64,000 nucleotides of DNA from the NCBI GenBank assembly GCA_021234535.1, contig CM037848.1:15951444-16015443 (forward strand), given 5' to 3'. Below are positions 47,935 to 61,204 of the stretch, one piece after another. Source of the DNA: Stichopus chloronotus. Lineage: Eukaryota; Echinodermata; Holothuroidea; Aspidochirotida; Stichopodidae. The translations under genes were made by a program, and so were the position numbers. Below the pieces are notes generated by a model that searched no databases, was not told the origin of the DNA, and saw nothing but the letters and a program-made list of their open reading frames with translations. Numbering within the stretch: position 1 is the stretch's first letter; each line of letters begins with the position of its first letter.

Positions 47935-49124
47935 ATGAAAAATCAATTTTCTAGGTATAGCATTTGGATTTTGCATTTTTTATGTAAATCTTCTCTGAAA
48001 TTGTTCATACAGGTGTTCTATCCCGGTCCTACCGCAGCTGTTCAACATGATGTGTTGAATTTGTTCAATTTAAAATGGAGGTAGTTTTTCAAGGGACTAG
48101 GAGGGAGAAGAGGTGGGTAGAACAGGGAGAGTGGGGGGAGAGGGAAAGCTGTAACTTATATTTTAAATGAATGGCAAGTTTATGAGTTTCATTCATCTGA
48201 CTGAGCTGAAATTTCTTCGTTACGAACGAATTATTTGATTTGACATTGTACTCTCAGGGCATTTACAAAGAACTATATGTAGAGATATTCCCAAACATTC
48301 CCTTTCAATTCATTGTAATAGATGGAAAATAATAGATACTGTAAAACATTCTCTTTACTGTGCATCATCATGCATTATGGTGCAATGCTGACAACAGTTC
48401 CTTGATGTTTGATGTAATACGCAATCCAGTGCTGGAGTGCGACCATGAATACTGCATGTTTAGCATACAGTAGCTTGGGTATTAAGTTGTCTGTGCAGGG
48501 AGTTGCAAATAGCAACTCTGGGCTGGTCTGTGTGCATTGAGTATATTAGGACGTGCATGCTCTGAAAACCTGGTTTTCTTAGGTGCAGCCTGTTCTATGA
48601 CTCAGACACCGAAGTGGTCATGACTGCTCAATATGTGTTTGATTTAAAAAAAAGCCACGTGCATATCACCGGAGTGTTGTTCTCTGCAGTTGGGCAGCTC
48701 TCAGATTTATTAAGTTCACATTCGTAAAAAATAATTGCTTGGAAACGACATCGATTGAATGCAATTTAACAGAGAAACTTGACAAATCATTTAAGGAAAG
48801 TAAACCATGGACAGTGATGGCAGTAAAGAATTAATTATTCATTTGTGCATGTACATTACTTGTGTCATTGTGAAATATTGCACTTTGAGTGAACAACATA
48901 TGTGGATGTATTGGAGTTTAACATGAATAAAAGTGACTGATGCTCTAAACATACACTATAATATCAAGTGCCATGGTCTATCTGTAGTACCTAGTAGGTT
49001 ATTCATATTTATTGGTACAGCATTGGTGCAGACTGCATGCCCTACTCTTGGTCATGGTTGCTATGACTACAGAAATGCTGGTATCTCTCTATACTCTTAC
49101 ACATAAATTTCTAGGGGATGTTAT
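47935..49124. other. Non-coding stretch
   Basis: No gene or repeat recognised. Confidence 0.4.
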
Positions 49125-49467
49125 TTAAAGGAAAATAGGGTGTTTTCAATGCAACAACATGTGATACAAAGAAAATAGCTTTAATCATTCTTAAAACATT
49201 CTTACTGTTCTAAAATTATGTTGTAAAAGTTTCATCTCCTGAAAAATGAGTTATGGAAGATGCATCATTTGAATTTGTCAAAGTTTGGGTGAACAAATTA
49301 TTCTTGAGCAACAAATAACCGAATCTCTCTCTGAGACAAATTTATATCTTGGAGAGAAAGCTATTGTTTTTCCTTATTTTTAATAACTTACCATTGTGTG
49401 TCCACAAATATTGGTTTGTAAAATGTGATTTTGTTTCTGTATTGACAAACACCTTATTTCACTTTAA
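49125..49467 (-). mobile_element. TTAAAG-ended MITE, family 2, complete copy
   Basis: The element spans 343 bp between TTAA tetranucleotides. Terminal inverted repeats are TTAAAGGAAAATAGGGTGTT (left) and, read inversely from the right end, TTAAAGTGAAATAAGGTGTT, 16 of 20 identical. The hallmark GATGCATCATTTGAATT is at about 49259-49275. No reading frame. It lies 370 bp from another copy in the same orientation. Confidence 0.8.
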
Positions 49468-49837
49468 ATTTTTGGAAACGAAATTACAATTCAATCGCAG
49501 ATGGTAGGAATCACAAATGCACAGATGTAAACCTGGAGACTGTGATGACCAGGTTTTGAATTATTACTAATGAAATTATCTATCCATGGAGTTCTCCTTA
49601 CTTGTTGCTCTATGAGATTATCATTTCTAATTTAAAGTCAGTTCCTACAGGCTTGCTTATCAGATATACAGTAATGTTTTCATGTGTGCAACAGACACAC
49701 TTTGCTCCAATGTTGTGAAAAGTGAACTAGCTATGCTGTGACTTAATATTGGTACAGAAGCTTAGATGTTCTTTGGCTGTGGGCCCGAGTTCCTCATAAA
49801 AATGACGTACATTTGACTTTCTGAAGAAGTCAGCACC

Positions 49838-50187
49838 TTAAAGAGAAATGAGGCATTTACAATGCACCAACACAACGCTCAAAGAAAGTAACTTTAATCA
49901 TTGTTATTCTCACCAATAAACAGCAACAATAGCATCATCTCTTCAAAAGTGTATTCAAAAGATGTGTTTAGCAAGATGCATCATTTGAATTTTTGAAAGT
50001 TTGTTTGAACAAATTATTCATCGGCAATAAATAACTGAATTTCTATCAGTGAAAAACTTACCTGTATTTCTTGAAAAGAAGGCCACTGTCCCTCTCTACT
50101 TTGAATAACCTATTATTCTGTATCCACAAATATTGGTTTTAAAACTGTGATTTCTTTCTGTAAAACAAAGGCCTAACTTCCCTTTAA
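49838..50187 (-). mobile_element. TTAAAG-ended MITE, family 2, second complete copy
   Basis: The element spans 350 bp between TTAA tetranucleotides. Left end TTAAAGAGAAATGAGGC; right end, read inversely, TTAAAGGGAAGTTAGGC. The hallmark GATGCATCATTTGAATT is at about 49975-49991. The interior is collinear with 49125-49467 but diverged, so the pair is more likely two insertions than a recent duplication. Confidence 0.8.
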
Positions 50188-50889
50188 TACCCAAGTTATA
50201 CCTGTGGGATTCTGTGAGTACAGACAAGTGGACAACTGATTTTTTCTGTCAATGAATATACAGCACTGCAAGTAAAATTATACATAAGTCCATAACAATC
50301 AGAAGTTAACACTCAACAACCATATGGCATTCAGTGTTAAAGAAAAGAAAAAAAATGTCCTCGGTAGTGAGCAGTTTTATTTTCTAACCTTAGTCCTACA
50401 TATCATAGCAATAATTTATTTTACGCGCTGGGCATAAGGTGTTTGCAGTACCATTTTTTTTTTAATGAACACTATGTGTTCCTATTTACATATCAGCATT
50501 CTGCTCCGTTCACTTTAATATTATTGCTATCTCCTTTCTTTGATATTATCTTCTTGAAATGGTCTGATTCTTTAAAGGTCATGAGCAATCATCCCTAAAT
50601 GTCAGAAGTAGTTTTAGATATTTGTCCAATTTTGAGGGACATGGCTAGTGTTTCATAATTCTTGTGACATTATATATAATGTACATGTGACATATAATTA
50701 AATGACCATTGATTTTCAGTATTATATGGCATTGACACTGCTGTAATTGCAATCAGTTGTAAACAGTACCCTGTTGTAAGTGTTACCGTATAAAACTGGT
50801 TCAAGAATTACAAACTCAGAGGCTGTAGGATGGGTTTCATGTCTCAACATCTATGAGTGTGAAAGACCTTAAAATTGGAAAATTCATTC
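50188..50889. other. Non-coding stretch
   Basis: No gene recognised. A TTAAAGGTCATG at about 50573-50584 could be another MITE terminus, but no partner end was identified. Confidence 0.4.
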
Positions 50890-51130
50890 AAATGCATACA
50901 GTACATTATGTATGCTCAAATCGTCCTCAGAACTAATTCTAGCACCATGCCCTCTAAGACCTAACCCGCCCTCGTTGGCCTTTCCCTCAAGGGCGGGCTA
51001 TGTCTTAGAAGGCGCAGTGCTAGAAGGTGTTTTAAGGATGATTTGAGCATGGGTCTAATGTATACATTAGTTAGGCAAGGGGTAAGTAAAGTCACTCGTG
51101 AATACCCAGTCACCAGGAAGTTGTGGGGAG
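50890..51130. mobile_element. Foldback MITE, copy 2, with complete hairpin
   Basis: The left arm TGCTCAAATCGTCCTCAGAA (from about 50912) pairs with the right arm ending GGATGATTTGAGCA (about 51037-51050). Inside, TTCTAGCACC and CTCTAAGACCTAACCCGCCC pair with GGGCGGGCTATGTCTTAGAA and GTGCTAGAAGG, giving a hairpin of about 140 bp. The right end GGCAAGGGGTAAGTAAAGTC, ACTCGTGAATACCC and GAAGTTGTGGGGA matches the other copies. Non-coding. Confidence 0.75.
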
Positions 51131-51199
51131 TGCACAACTACCTAGCAGGACATAGCTCATTTCCGAAGTCACCAGTTACCTTTTTGAATATTGTATAAT

Positions 51200-51396
51200 T
51201 AGTGTGGAAGTTTGTAGGGCCAACAAAAATGTGGAAACATTTTTCGTATTCAAATATCTGGAAGATGAATGGATAGTTTTCTTTCAGATTTTGTGACAGG
51301 TGATTTTTTTCCTCTACTTTCGCTTCCCTGAAACACTGACGAAGAACAAAGATAGATGACTAGCGATTGCCAGCACAACTCGTATTCCAGCTTTCA
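51200..51396 (+). mobile_element. TTAAAG-ended MITE, family 4, right-hand fragment
   Basis: Matches the right half of 13951-14330: GCCAACAAAAATG, TATCTGGAAGATGAATGGAT, AAACACTGACGAAGAACAAA, GATTGCCAG, then a clean terminus CAACTCGTATTCCAGCTTT. The left terminus is absent. Confidence 0.65.
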
Positions 51397-54300
51397 ATCA
51401 ATTACAAATTAAGCTCTTAGAAACTGGTCGACTAGCATGAAATGCAAGTTTGCTGATAATGTGTTACATTTCAGTGTACACTGCATGTATCTACTGCAGC
51501 ATATATACAATGTATATTGCTGTGTTCATTCAGGGTTACAAATTTGCACATGTCAACACTATGACTTTGTGATTGCAGTAAATAATGGGCTTTGTTCTTG
51601 TGACTGCCAAACGTCCAGCAGATCTATGCAAAAAATATTATGTGATGTCTTTCCACAGATTTGTAAAAATGATTCACATTGTACTAAACAACTTTACATC
51701 ACTGGTGTAATACCTTGGACTTGCCATCAAAGTGATGGCTACTGTACCAATAAGTAATAGTCAACAAGTGATGTAATTCGTGTTGTGATGTACAATGCTC
51801 CATTAACATGTAGTACCTAGTAAAGTAGTATTAAAATGACATTCCTAAATGCAGAAGTGATGCTCCATGTGTACAGCATGATGCAGTGTGTTACTTTACC
51901 CGTGGACCTTGTTCACACTTTAGAAGGAACCTGTACTTCAAGTCTCCAAGGGGGATTAATTCTTGTGTGAATGCTGGCGTACTTGCACTTGAGATCCCCA
52001 TCCATTCTTCATAATAATTCCTCTTTTGGGGTTTCTTCAGTCCCCCTTGCGTTCTTAATTAAGATATTAAGAGTGCTCATAGATTTACCACTGCAAACCT
52101 GAGGTGGTTCAGTATTGGCTCACCTAAACAGCTGATTTGACCTTGTCATGTCTACACAGTGTATCGTATACTGTAGCATTAATAGTGTACTCACTCGTTC
52201 TTAAATGTGAGGGCATCTTGTTCTGGACTAGATAATCTTCCGTGCAGACCAATAAGTGCAAGTACATTCGTAAACGTATAAGGCCGAACGAAGTGTTACC
52301 TCCAAGAAACTCTGAGTTGCTGCCATGAATGTGGAGCTCAGCTCAATCAAGGAGTTGCCACTGTATTTGCAACTCCCTGGCTCAACATGCCAAGAACATT
52401 AATTGTAAGACGACTGTCACATTTATTTTTTCCCTTATTCTGTTAAATCGTTGGTGATACGTTCTCCGAAGTGGGTTTCACATCATGTACAGTCTTGACT
52501 GAGTTTTGACTAAGACTACATGATGTAATGTTCAGTGAGTGACGTCACGATTAAATATCACATATGATGAGAAATAAAGCTATGGATGGGCCAGGAGAGT
52601 GCAACATACAGAGGAGTGGAGGTTATAGAGAATTAGATCACTGCCACAATTTATTGAGGTAATGTAAATACACTTGTCTAATGTCTACTATGATTTATTA
52701 TTAATATTATTGCCACAGGTATTATTAATACCTATTGCTACAGTTGCAGTGTTTTACATTTAAAGTAATAATATTATTATTGTATGCACGATTAATGTTT
52801 CATAGTCACGTCGGCCAGATATTAGGTCATCATCCGAGATAATGCAATTTAATTACCTACATTAATTAGGTCATCAAACGAGGCCGCCTCCTTGGTGTTT
52901 TCCTTTCCCCTTCTCATGCAAGAGTGAAAACCTTGTTGCAAGCTGTGCATGGCCGCCATGCATGTTGATTGTGTAACACTTACTAAATACACAACTACAC
53001 ACATTGCACATACCTATTGAATAACAGGCAAGAGCTTTGAATGAAATAATTGTCTAATGTCAAACAAATGTTGTATCTGGTGGAATAGATTAAAAAAAAG
53101 AGATATTTTTCTTTTCTTGATAGGATACTTGCCTTCTGTATGGCTGTTCTTATACAGTGTTTCTTTTGACTACATGTCAATGACCTCAAACCTGTTATTG
53201 ATTGGATGTTGTTCAGTGTTCGGTTATAATGTGGACAGGAATCTCCGAGGTGGTCTGTGAGTGGTCTATTCCACTCAGAAGGATAAAGTTAAAAACACTA
53301 TGGCATCATGTTTATGAGAGTCAGAGATTGATGTAATTGTTTGAAGGTAGCTAAGATTAATGTATCTAGGACTTGAAAAGTCAGGTGTACAACATGTCAC
53401 TGCTTTGGTCAAATTTCATCTCAAAATGTATCACTGACAATTTGAAAGCCTCTCAACTTGATAGACCTCAAATTTTAGTCCTCAGTTTAGAGGTTATCAC
53501 CCTAAAGATATTTTCAGGACTGTTTATTTCTCCACATGGTATATCTCTGCAGAATACTACATCCATGGTGAAATATTCTGGCTAATACAATGGGACATTA
53601 CTGCAAGTAAAATAAGTTTTGTTACCTTTTTGAGGTCATCCACAAGGGTATGCTGTATTGGCTGTGTAATTATAGCATTGGTATCTATTGCCTTGTAAAA
53701 TTTGTTACTGGCTTAATTACACCATCAACCTGCCTTGATTGTGAAATGTCCCCTTTGACAGTTGTACATACAAACCAGCCTGCATAGCTGTTTGACACTT
53801 TGTGAGCCTCTTTCTGTAAACACAGCTGTCTGCTTATGTTTTGTCATTGTCTATATCGTTTAGTGCGTAGAGGCTCTTGCTATATGTCAGCTAAACTTGT
53901 GTAACAAAGAAAGCTTTATCTGAGTTTGTCACAGTCATATCCTTGTAAGGACATCACAGTTCCTCTTCTGATGGTTGGAGAGAAAGTTGACTATTAGACT
54001 CCCCACAAGATGTCACAATTTAGAGGTAGCTAGGCCCACATTATTATAAACTTAACTTCAAGAATACTTAGAGGACTCAGTAAAATTGTAGCTCTGCAGT
54101 ATAATTTCGAAGCAGCTTTACCGTAGTGTTTCATGCAGAATGAGGCCCTATGAGTCATAATGTTAATGTGTGGATGTTTCACCTTGGAAGATTAATGGCT
54201 GTGACATGTCTCATTATGGACATATGCATATAACAACAAATGTTGCCATTGTTGAGATTTCTGTGTCAAATCAAGTCTTACCTCTCAAAGTCATTAATTT

Positions 54301-57300
54301 TAACATATATAATTTCATATTTTTACTTATTAACAGACGGTTGTAGAGGAGGGGAGGGTGTACAGGGAGGGGCTATTTAGAGCCGAGAAATTTTCCAGTC
54401 ACAACCAGACTTCACCTAAATGGCACATGCACACATACATAAGGTGTGGCTTTAACGGCTGGGGATTGATCATTAAAGATCTGGGCATGACTATTGTATC
54501 ATTTTAGACTATGTACAGTTGGTTGAGTGCCTAGTATTTGGGAACCAAGGTGAAGGTATCTGGGGGACAATACACCGTACCCTGTATCCATTACTATGTA
54601 TTGTATTTTGAATTGTATCCCTTCTGTTCAGTGATTGCCACATATGGGAGACCATATTAATGCCATGTTTTGTTGTTGCAATATTGGCAAATGATATTGA
54701 TATGACACTTTGCTCCCAATGTTTTTTTTGCGTGAAATGAGTGAAGGAATATCATTGGATAGGACTTTAGGTCTAGCTCTATTAAAAAAAAATGAACTCT
54801 ATTAAAAAAAAATGAACGTTTCTTAGGAAAGATTTTGATTGTAAACATATTACCAGTAAATAACATACATGGAAACAAGAGATCAGATGTTACAGTAGAA
54901 ATGAATTCTCATAGCGCATACTCCCTCACCTCATATAACCTATGCATTTCTGTATTGACCAGGGTCTAGCATCTGGCAATTTTGTGTGTGTGTGTGTATC
55001 TGGCCACTGCCCTTCCGTAATTGCCAGCCATTTGGTCTGCCAGGGAAGTTTTGTGCTGCTATTTGCATCTGTGATTATCTACCTTGTGATTTCAAGTTTT
55101 TCCTTCCTTTGTCGATATCCGTTGTGATCCTCGATATTTCCAACCTTTCTGGGACTGTTTTGGATGAGTATCCTTTTCTTTTTGTGTTTTTTGCACGTTT
55201 TTCAACACATGTCTGTTGGGTCTGGGCTGGGCCTCAGACCCGCCATTGTAGTTACGTTACATGATTCGTTATTACTATTACATATGTAACTGTGTTAGGC
55301 TTCGTTTTTAGCCACTTTGTGTGTATCTTGTGTTCTTTCCTTGTGTGGCTTTGGGGGACCTGTTTTCTCCGCTGTTTTAAGCCCTTTCTTCTGTGCCATG
55401 TAGCCTAGCGTGGGGATTTTTTCCTTTGTGCAGGCTTCAGGCCTACAGGTGTGTTTGACAGGTTTTTTCGGCAGGGTCTAGTTCCCGCCCGAACTCGCCT
55501 ATTTCATATTGTTGTAAGTGGTAAGTTTTGGGGAGACTTGAATTAGTTTCATTACTATGACAGTGAAGTATCATGACAAAAAGGTTAGACTTAGGCCGTA
55601 CACTGTAACTACATTGTACACAATCCCACAGTTATACATATATCTGTTCAGGTGTGCTTGCCTGTGGTTCATGCTTACCCCTCTGATATTGCAACATCAT
55701 TTTCCAATTGCAGGAAGAGTGCTTGCGGTATTGTTTACAAAAATGTCTTAATGCAACAACACTCAGGTATGCTTTTAAGTCAGTCATACATGGGGACAAA
55801 ACTGTATCTTGTATTGAAGCTGCTTCAAATGATATCTGTAATTCTTGATTTATTGGCTGCAGGACATGTACTTTATCCTTCTGTTTGTATTTTCCATGGC
55901 TCCCTATTATTTTCTCCAAAGCTAGTAATATATTTTAGAGGTTTTAGGAGCTGTTAAAACTGTATTTAAGTTATGTTTTAATGGAAAATGTTCGCTGTTT
56001 GGGGACTATTACTTGAATACAATCCATGCAGGACTGTGTGTGTGTGAAGTTGAAGGTCTGCCTATATGTTGTTTACTCCTTTGCTGACATTTAGGTTTAT
56101 TTTGAGAAATATGGTCATTCTTGATAGTATTTTTGTATCATCGAAGGTGTCGGGTAACCACCAAGAGGCTCTAACTTGAAGTGGGGACTGTCTTTGCTTG
56201 ATTTCGTTCAGTTTTAAAGCACTAATCAAGATTGTTATCACATATAAAGTGACTGGCATGTTTTAGAATAGGACCCCAAAACAGAAGATTGAAAACAAAG
56301 AGTCTACTTTATTATGCAATGGTCTCTTATGTTTGGAATTATTCAAATAAAGTTTTAATTCATGGAGTGAAAGATAATATTATGTCGATTTTAATTATTA
56401 TGTGGAAGTAATTATTGTTGAAATGTCACAATCTTTTAAATTACTATGCTCCTCACTTTCCTGTCTTCACACAACTATTTCACATGCCACTAGCATGCTA
56501 GAAATGACTGTTTAGTAACTGTTAACACCAGCTGAAGAAAGGTTTAAGTATCAGATACATATTAAACAGGAGGCCATGAAATACATGTCCAGACAAGACT
56601 TCACAAGTCTAAATGCACCATGTGGTTTTTCAGCCGAAGTTTTGTTTGGTTTACACTGCTGACTTGAACCATAATATTCAAGTTTGAGTGCTGCATGGGA
56701 AGCTTGTGGACTCATAACCATGAATAAACTTATGGCCTATTGTTTGAACTTTTGTCACTTTACCATGGACACAAATCAGTAATGTAATAATTCTCCTTCC
56801 CACTCTTATTCAACAACAATCTACCAGGCCTTGTTCAAATTTAAGAACATAAGAGTGATTATTCGTTAATCAAGTCTCTGAGGTGAATTTTCATGTTAAG
56901 GAGACAGGTACACATTTGAGAGCGAGTACAGTCCCATAAAAAGTACGCACATGGTATCTGCCGAAATGGTCGAATCTGCTGTTTACATTCAGGTAAGCCA
57001 GCCAATCTCGGTCCACCTGGAAGTTCGTGAGAGTTCGCATTACATTTACTGAGAAAGCAGCAGTGATTGAATGATTGAAGAAACCTCCAAAAGGAACGCA
57101 TGTGGACTTGAGGTACAGTACGTGAGCCAGAGTTTACACTAGGAAAAAGTTAATCACCCTTATGGACTTTAAGCACAAGTGTGTTTTTTAGCAGTGAACA
57201 AGGCATAAGATAACACTTTGACTCAGATTCCTGCATTGTGTGTGGAAATGGTAAATTTGCAGTGAACTTTTGATCAAGTTAGCAATTTCAGACCCCGGTC

Positions 57301-59604
57301 CTGATATAATTGGTCAGGTACCCAGATACCCCCCTTCCCCGATGCAAGCACTAGTTGATATCATAACATTGATGGATGCGGCCAGGCAATGTTTCAAATA
57401 TAGTTCTTGGTATCAATGTGTCCATACCTTGAAGAGTGAATTTCCATTTTGTTTCATCCGACATGTCATTATACTGCTTTTGCAAATTTTGCTGGCATTT
57501 TGATATTACTGTAGGTAACTTAACAAAAGTGCAATGTATTTTGGACAAGAAAATCTGTCCTTGAAGGTGACTTGGACACGATTTATGCAAAATTTATGAG
57601 AAAATGGTGTTCATCCCGACCCACAATGTATGGGTCATGCCGCTCTGATTTTGTTTGAAAAAGTGAGTATAGGCAATCATTTAACACCTGGTAATTACGC
57701 AGTACCACACTCAATTATACATCGAAACCTCCACATGTGTTATACAGTAACAAGGTATCAGCCTATCCAGCAGTTCTTTCAAGGGATTGTTGCCATGACT
57801 CTGTCTGGCGTACGTTACAGTAGCTATTAAAATTAAGGATATTGGTAATTAGGGGTTGATCATTGTCAGGTCATTTTTTTTTTTCTCTTCATGGTATAGA
57901 TTTGTGTTATTGGAGAGAAGTTAACACTTCTTGCGTATCTTGTGGCAGTCTTCGCTGTCTTCTCTGATAACGTCTGATTTCCTCCCTGTCAATATTCTGC
58001 CATCTGAGTTGTCAGACACGAAAATGATATTAAACTCGCAGAATGACTGTGCAGCGCTACGTCAGACGGAGCATTACGTCAAACATCGCTGAAAGAGCAA
58101 ACAAACGAAGTCATTCCTATTTTCTCTTACAGTGTAAGCTGTACTGGACATGATATACAGCCACAGTACACTTTATTCAGCCAGCTGTGACTTGCGCTTT
58201 ATTTTCTCTCTCTTGAAATTGGATTCAAGTTGTGTACTTTCAAGTAATGAAAAGATACTGTATGGCAGTCAGGTACGAGAAATGTGCAAAGATGAGGATT
58301 TTATGATAAATTCAAGTCTAGTATTCTGATACTAATTTCAGCTATTGTTCCAATAAATGTATTCCTTGTGAGGAAATTGTGTCACTGTCAAAATTATTTT
58401 TGTGGTATGAGGCATACTTTTTGTGTCATCAGTAAATAGCTACTGTAGGTCAGGTATCCAATACATACATAAATTTAGACAATACATAAATAGCTAGGTC
58501 ATATACTGTAGGCACTACATAAGTAATTAGGTCAGGTAGCCAGGTGCAGCAGAACGGAGAAAAATGTTGGAGATGGCTGAGTGCCAGCAGAATATATCTA
58601 AGCAGAGCGCCACCATTGGTTGACATCGGGAGTATATACGAGAAAACAGCATTTCTTATGTGTTCTACAGTGAAATGTATCAGAAAGGAAAAGAATACAA
58701 GAATCATAATAAATTCTGCATTCTCTTTTATCCATTCTTTGTGCACTTGGCAATGTCCTGTCACTTTTTTCACTGGATAGACTGAGCCCTCAAGCCCCCA
58801 TTCCACACCAGTTCTGCTGCTGGTGCAGGCTGTCCATTCATAAAAGGAATGGAGACAAAGACAGATGAAGTTTTGCTGTTATTGTTTGTACTGTTTTGCA
58901 TAGATGTAAATTTAGATGCATATGTAAATTTGGCATGGGACATTTGCAGTGAAATGTCTTACAAGATAAGTGACAGTCTGAGAATTAATGAACTAAGCAA
59001 AAAGTTAAATATTGCTAATGTGTATTCATTTACTGTAGTTTTTGTGGACATTAATTCATGGAGCTTGCATTTTACTGAACAGTTTAAGTATTTGTCACAT
59101 GCTGTTATACTTTAACTACCTAAATGATATACATACTGTGGCTAAATGGGTGTTTATTTCATGCGTATATGCTTGGTATACATTCAAATTATCATAAATC
59201 TCATTGGAACCCCTAGACGGAGCTCTCCCCGCTCAATCTCCAAGGCATTAAGTGACATTTACCAACCCAAAAGCATCATCCATCTAATGAAACATGTTGT
59301 TACAATAAATTGTAGAGTTGATTCCAATTTTAACTGAGCTCTTGTAGTTCTAGGTTTGTTAGTTTTGAACCTGAAATTACATTTGTTGTAAAAGAGTATA
59401 AAAAATCATATGGGATGAAAATTCTGCATAAAGTGTACATGTGTACGTAACTTTCCATGAAAATGTTGGCAGTTGACAGCAAGTGATATTAACAGCTATC
59501 AAGTAAAATTTTGAACTGTAGTTGAGTTAATTTTGTGAGAACTGATTTATCCTCCCTAGATACTGTATTACAACATACTGTAAATCTATGGATCTATCAA
59601 ATTT
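51397..59604. other. CpG-poor region with no recognised exon
   Basis: No gene, RNA gene or intact element recognised over 8.2 kb. A perfect TGACGTCA is at 52540-52547. A direct duplication of CTATTAAAAAAAAATGAAC lies at about 54779-54817. A pyrimidine-rich patch at about 55130-55510 differs in composition but has no recognisable content. All reading frames are below about 120 codons without family resemblance. Confidence 0.4.
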
Positions 59605-59680
59605 ACTTTGTAGACATATACTTGTAAGGGGTAAGTATAGTCACTTGTAAATAACCACACCAGTGAGTTGTGGGGAATGT
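59605..59680. mobile_element. Foldback MITE, copy 3, interior deleted
   Basis: Left flank GTAGACATATACTT joins directly to AAGGGGTAAGTATAGTCAC and then CACACCAGTGAGTTGTGGGG. The two outer parts of the family are present but the hairpin is missing, as expected from an internal deletion. Confidence 0.6.
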
Positions 59681-60054
59681 AGTAGAACTAGTAGCTACCA
59701 GTTATTATTGTAGACTTGTGTTTGAAATTCATAAGCATACTAGGCAGGGGGATATGCCCCCTCTCCCCATTCAGATAAATATACTGTAGGAGAAAAATTG
59801 GACAAATGATACTGCCAAGGGAAAAAAAATTCTTTTTGGTGTGCCATTGCGACAGTACACTTTGTGGAGCCTTGGAAGGGCTATTTCTGGCAATCTACCT
59901 ATAGGAAATACAAAAATTTTCTGGTGCAGTCTCTGTACCAACCCATGGTGGTGCTCTGCTTCCACAGTTCTCACCCCCCACAATCCAAACTCCTGGGTGC
60001 CCTTCTCTAGTAGAGGGATATTGTATTTCCGTTTCACATTGTGCAAGAACCCTA

Positions 60055-61040
60055 TTATTTTTAGTGGAGGTCAAAGGTCATTTGGGTTCAACAGGGATCA
60101 AATTTTGAAAACCTAGTAACCATGATAACTCAAGAAGGAGCTAATAGACAATTTCCATAATTGTTGTGTAGGTGAACCACATTGAACACAAGAACACTAT
60201 TGATTTCGATAGAGTTTTAGTTTCATTTGGGGTCAACAAGGGTCAGATATAGAAAAGTTTTTAAATCTGGTATCTCAGGAAGGGAAGCTGGACAAATGTC
60301 ATATTAGGTATGTAGGTATACCACATTGAGTACACACACTATCTGTTATGGTGGATTTCAAAGTTCATTTGAGGTCAACATGGGTCAACTTATGAGAACA
60401 TTGCAAACATGATATCTCCAGAAAGGAAACTTAGACAATACTCACAGTTATCATTTAGGTGCACTGCAAGGAGTGTAAGAAACCTGTTGTATTTTGTGGA
60501 GGTCAAAGGCCGTGTAAATTCAAGAGGGTTCAAATTTTTAACACCTTGTAAGGTGATGTCTCAAGAAGGGAAGCTTGGACAATTGTCACATGAAGTATGT
60601 AGGTTTACCACACTGTGTACAAGAGCCCTATCATGGTGGAGGTCAAAGGTCATTTGGGGTCAAGAGGTTTCAGATTGTAAACATGATAGCTCAAGAGGAG
60701 AAGGATGGACATATGTTGGTGTATAGTATGCAGATGTACCACATTAAATATAATACATGCTATTGTTTGTTTGAAGGTCAAAGGTCATTTGAGATCAACA
60801 GAGGCCAAGTAGTGTAAGCCTTGCAAGCATTAAATCTGAAAGAGGGAAGCCTGCACTGATTTCATATTTGTTGCAGAAGGTGTAGTGGTGTACCATATTG
60901 ACCAAAAAAGAAAAAAAAACCTGTTACATTTTTGTAGGTCATTTTGGGGAACAAAGATCATTTTATGGAAACCATATATGCACATGATATTTGAAGAAAG
61001 CAAGTTCTTGGATATTTCTCTCTAATATACAGCTGTGTAT
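60055..61040 (+). repeat. Tandem repeat of about 140 bp with nuclear-receptor-like AGGTCA motifs, block 1
   Basis: About six degenerate units of about 130-155 bp. Each has, in order, GTGGAGGTCAAAGGTCATTT, GGGTCAACAGGGGTCAAA, TTTGAAAACC, ATGATATCTCAAGAAGGGAA, GCTTGGACAA, and GTAGGT-TACCACATTGAGTAC. Perfect AGGTCAAAGGTCA lies at 60068-60080, 60640-60652 and 60775-60787, with an imperfect version at 60500. The reading frames here are repeat artefacts. The array is split from block 2 by unrelated sequence and a MITE. Confidence 0.85.
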
Positions 61041-61204
61041 ATGTTGGGACATGATACCTGTCAGTCATCAAGGTAGGTCAGCAGATGTCATTGTGTGTTG
61101 TGGTTGTTACATCTCAATTGGTGACATGGTAAATTACTGTGATATCACAAAAACCAAGCATGCTACACATATGCAGTACTGTATGTCAGATTCAGTTCTT
61201 TTCC

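Noticed and set aside
47628..47976. Repetitive minus-strand frames resembling a repeat protein
   Set aside because: A 14-bp repeat read in all three frames gives the same pseudo-protein; no start context or flanking coding sequence.
51437..51757. 106-codon frame with FADN early in the peptide, reminiscent of a reverse transcriptase
   Set aside because: Only four residues resemble the motif; cysteine-rich remainder and no downstream motifs.
54942..55264. Overlapping cysteine/phenylalanine-rich frames
   Set aside because: Look like membrane or secreted peptides only because of pyrimidine-rich composition; no splice or family evidence.
60409..60817. Overlapping frames of 80-105 codons
   Set aside because: Derived from the AGGTCA tandem repeat units.
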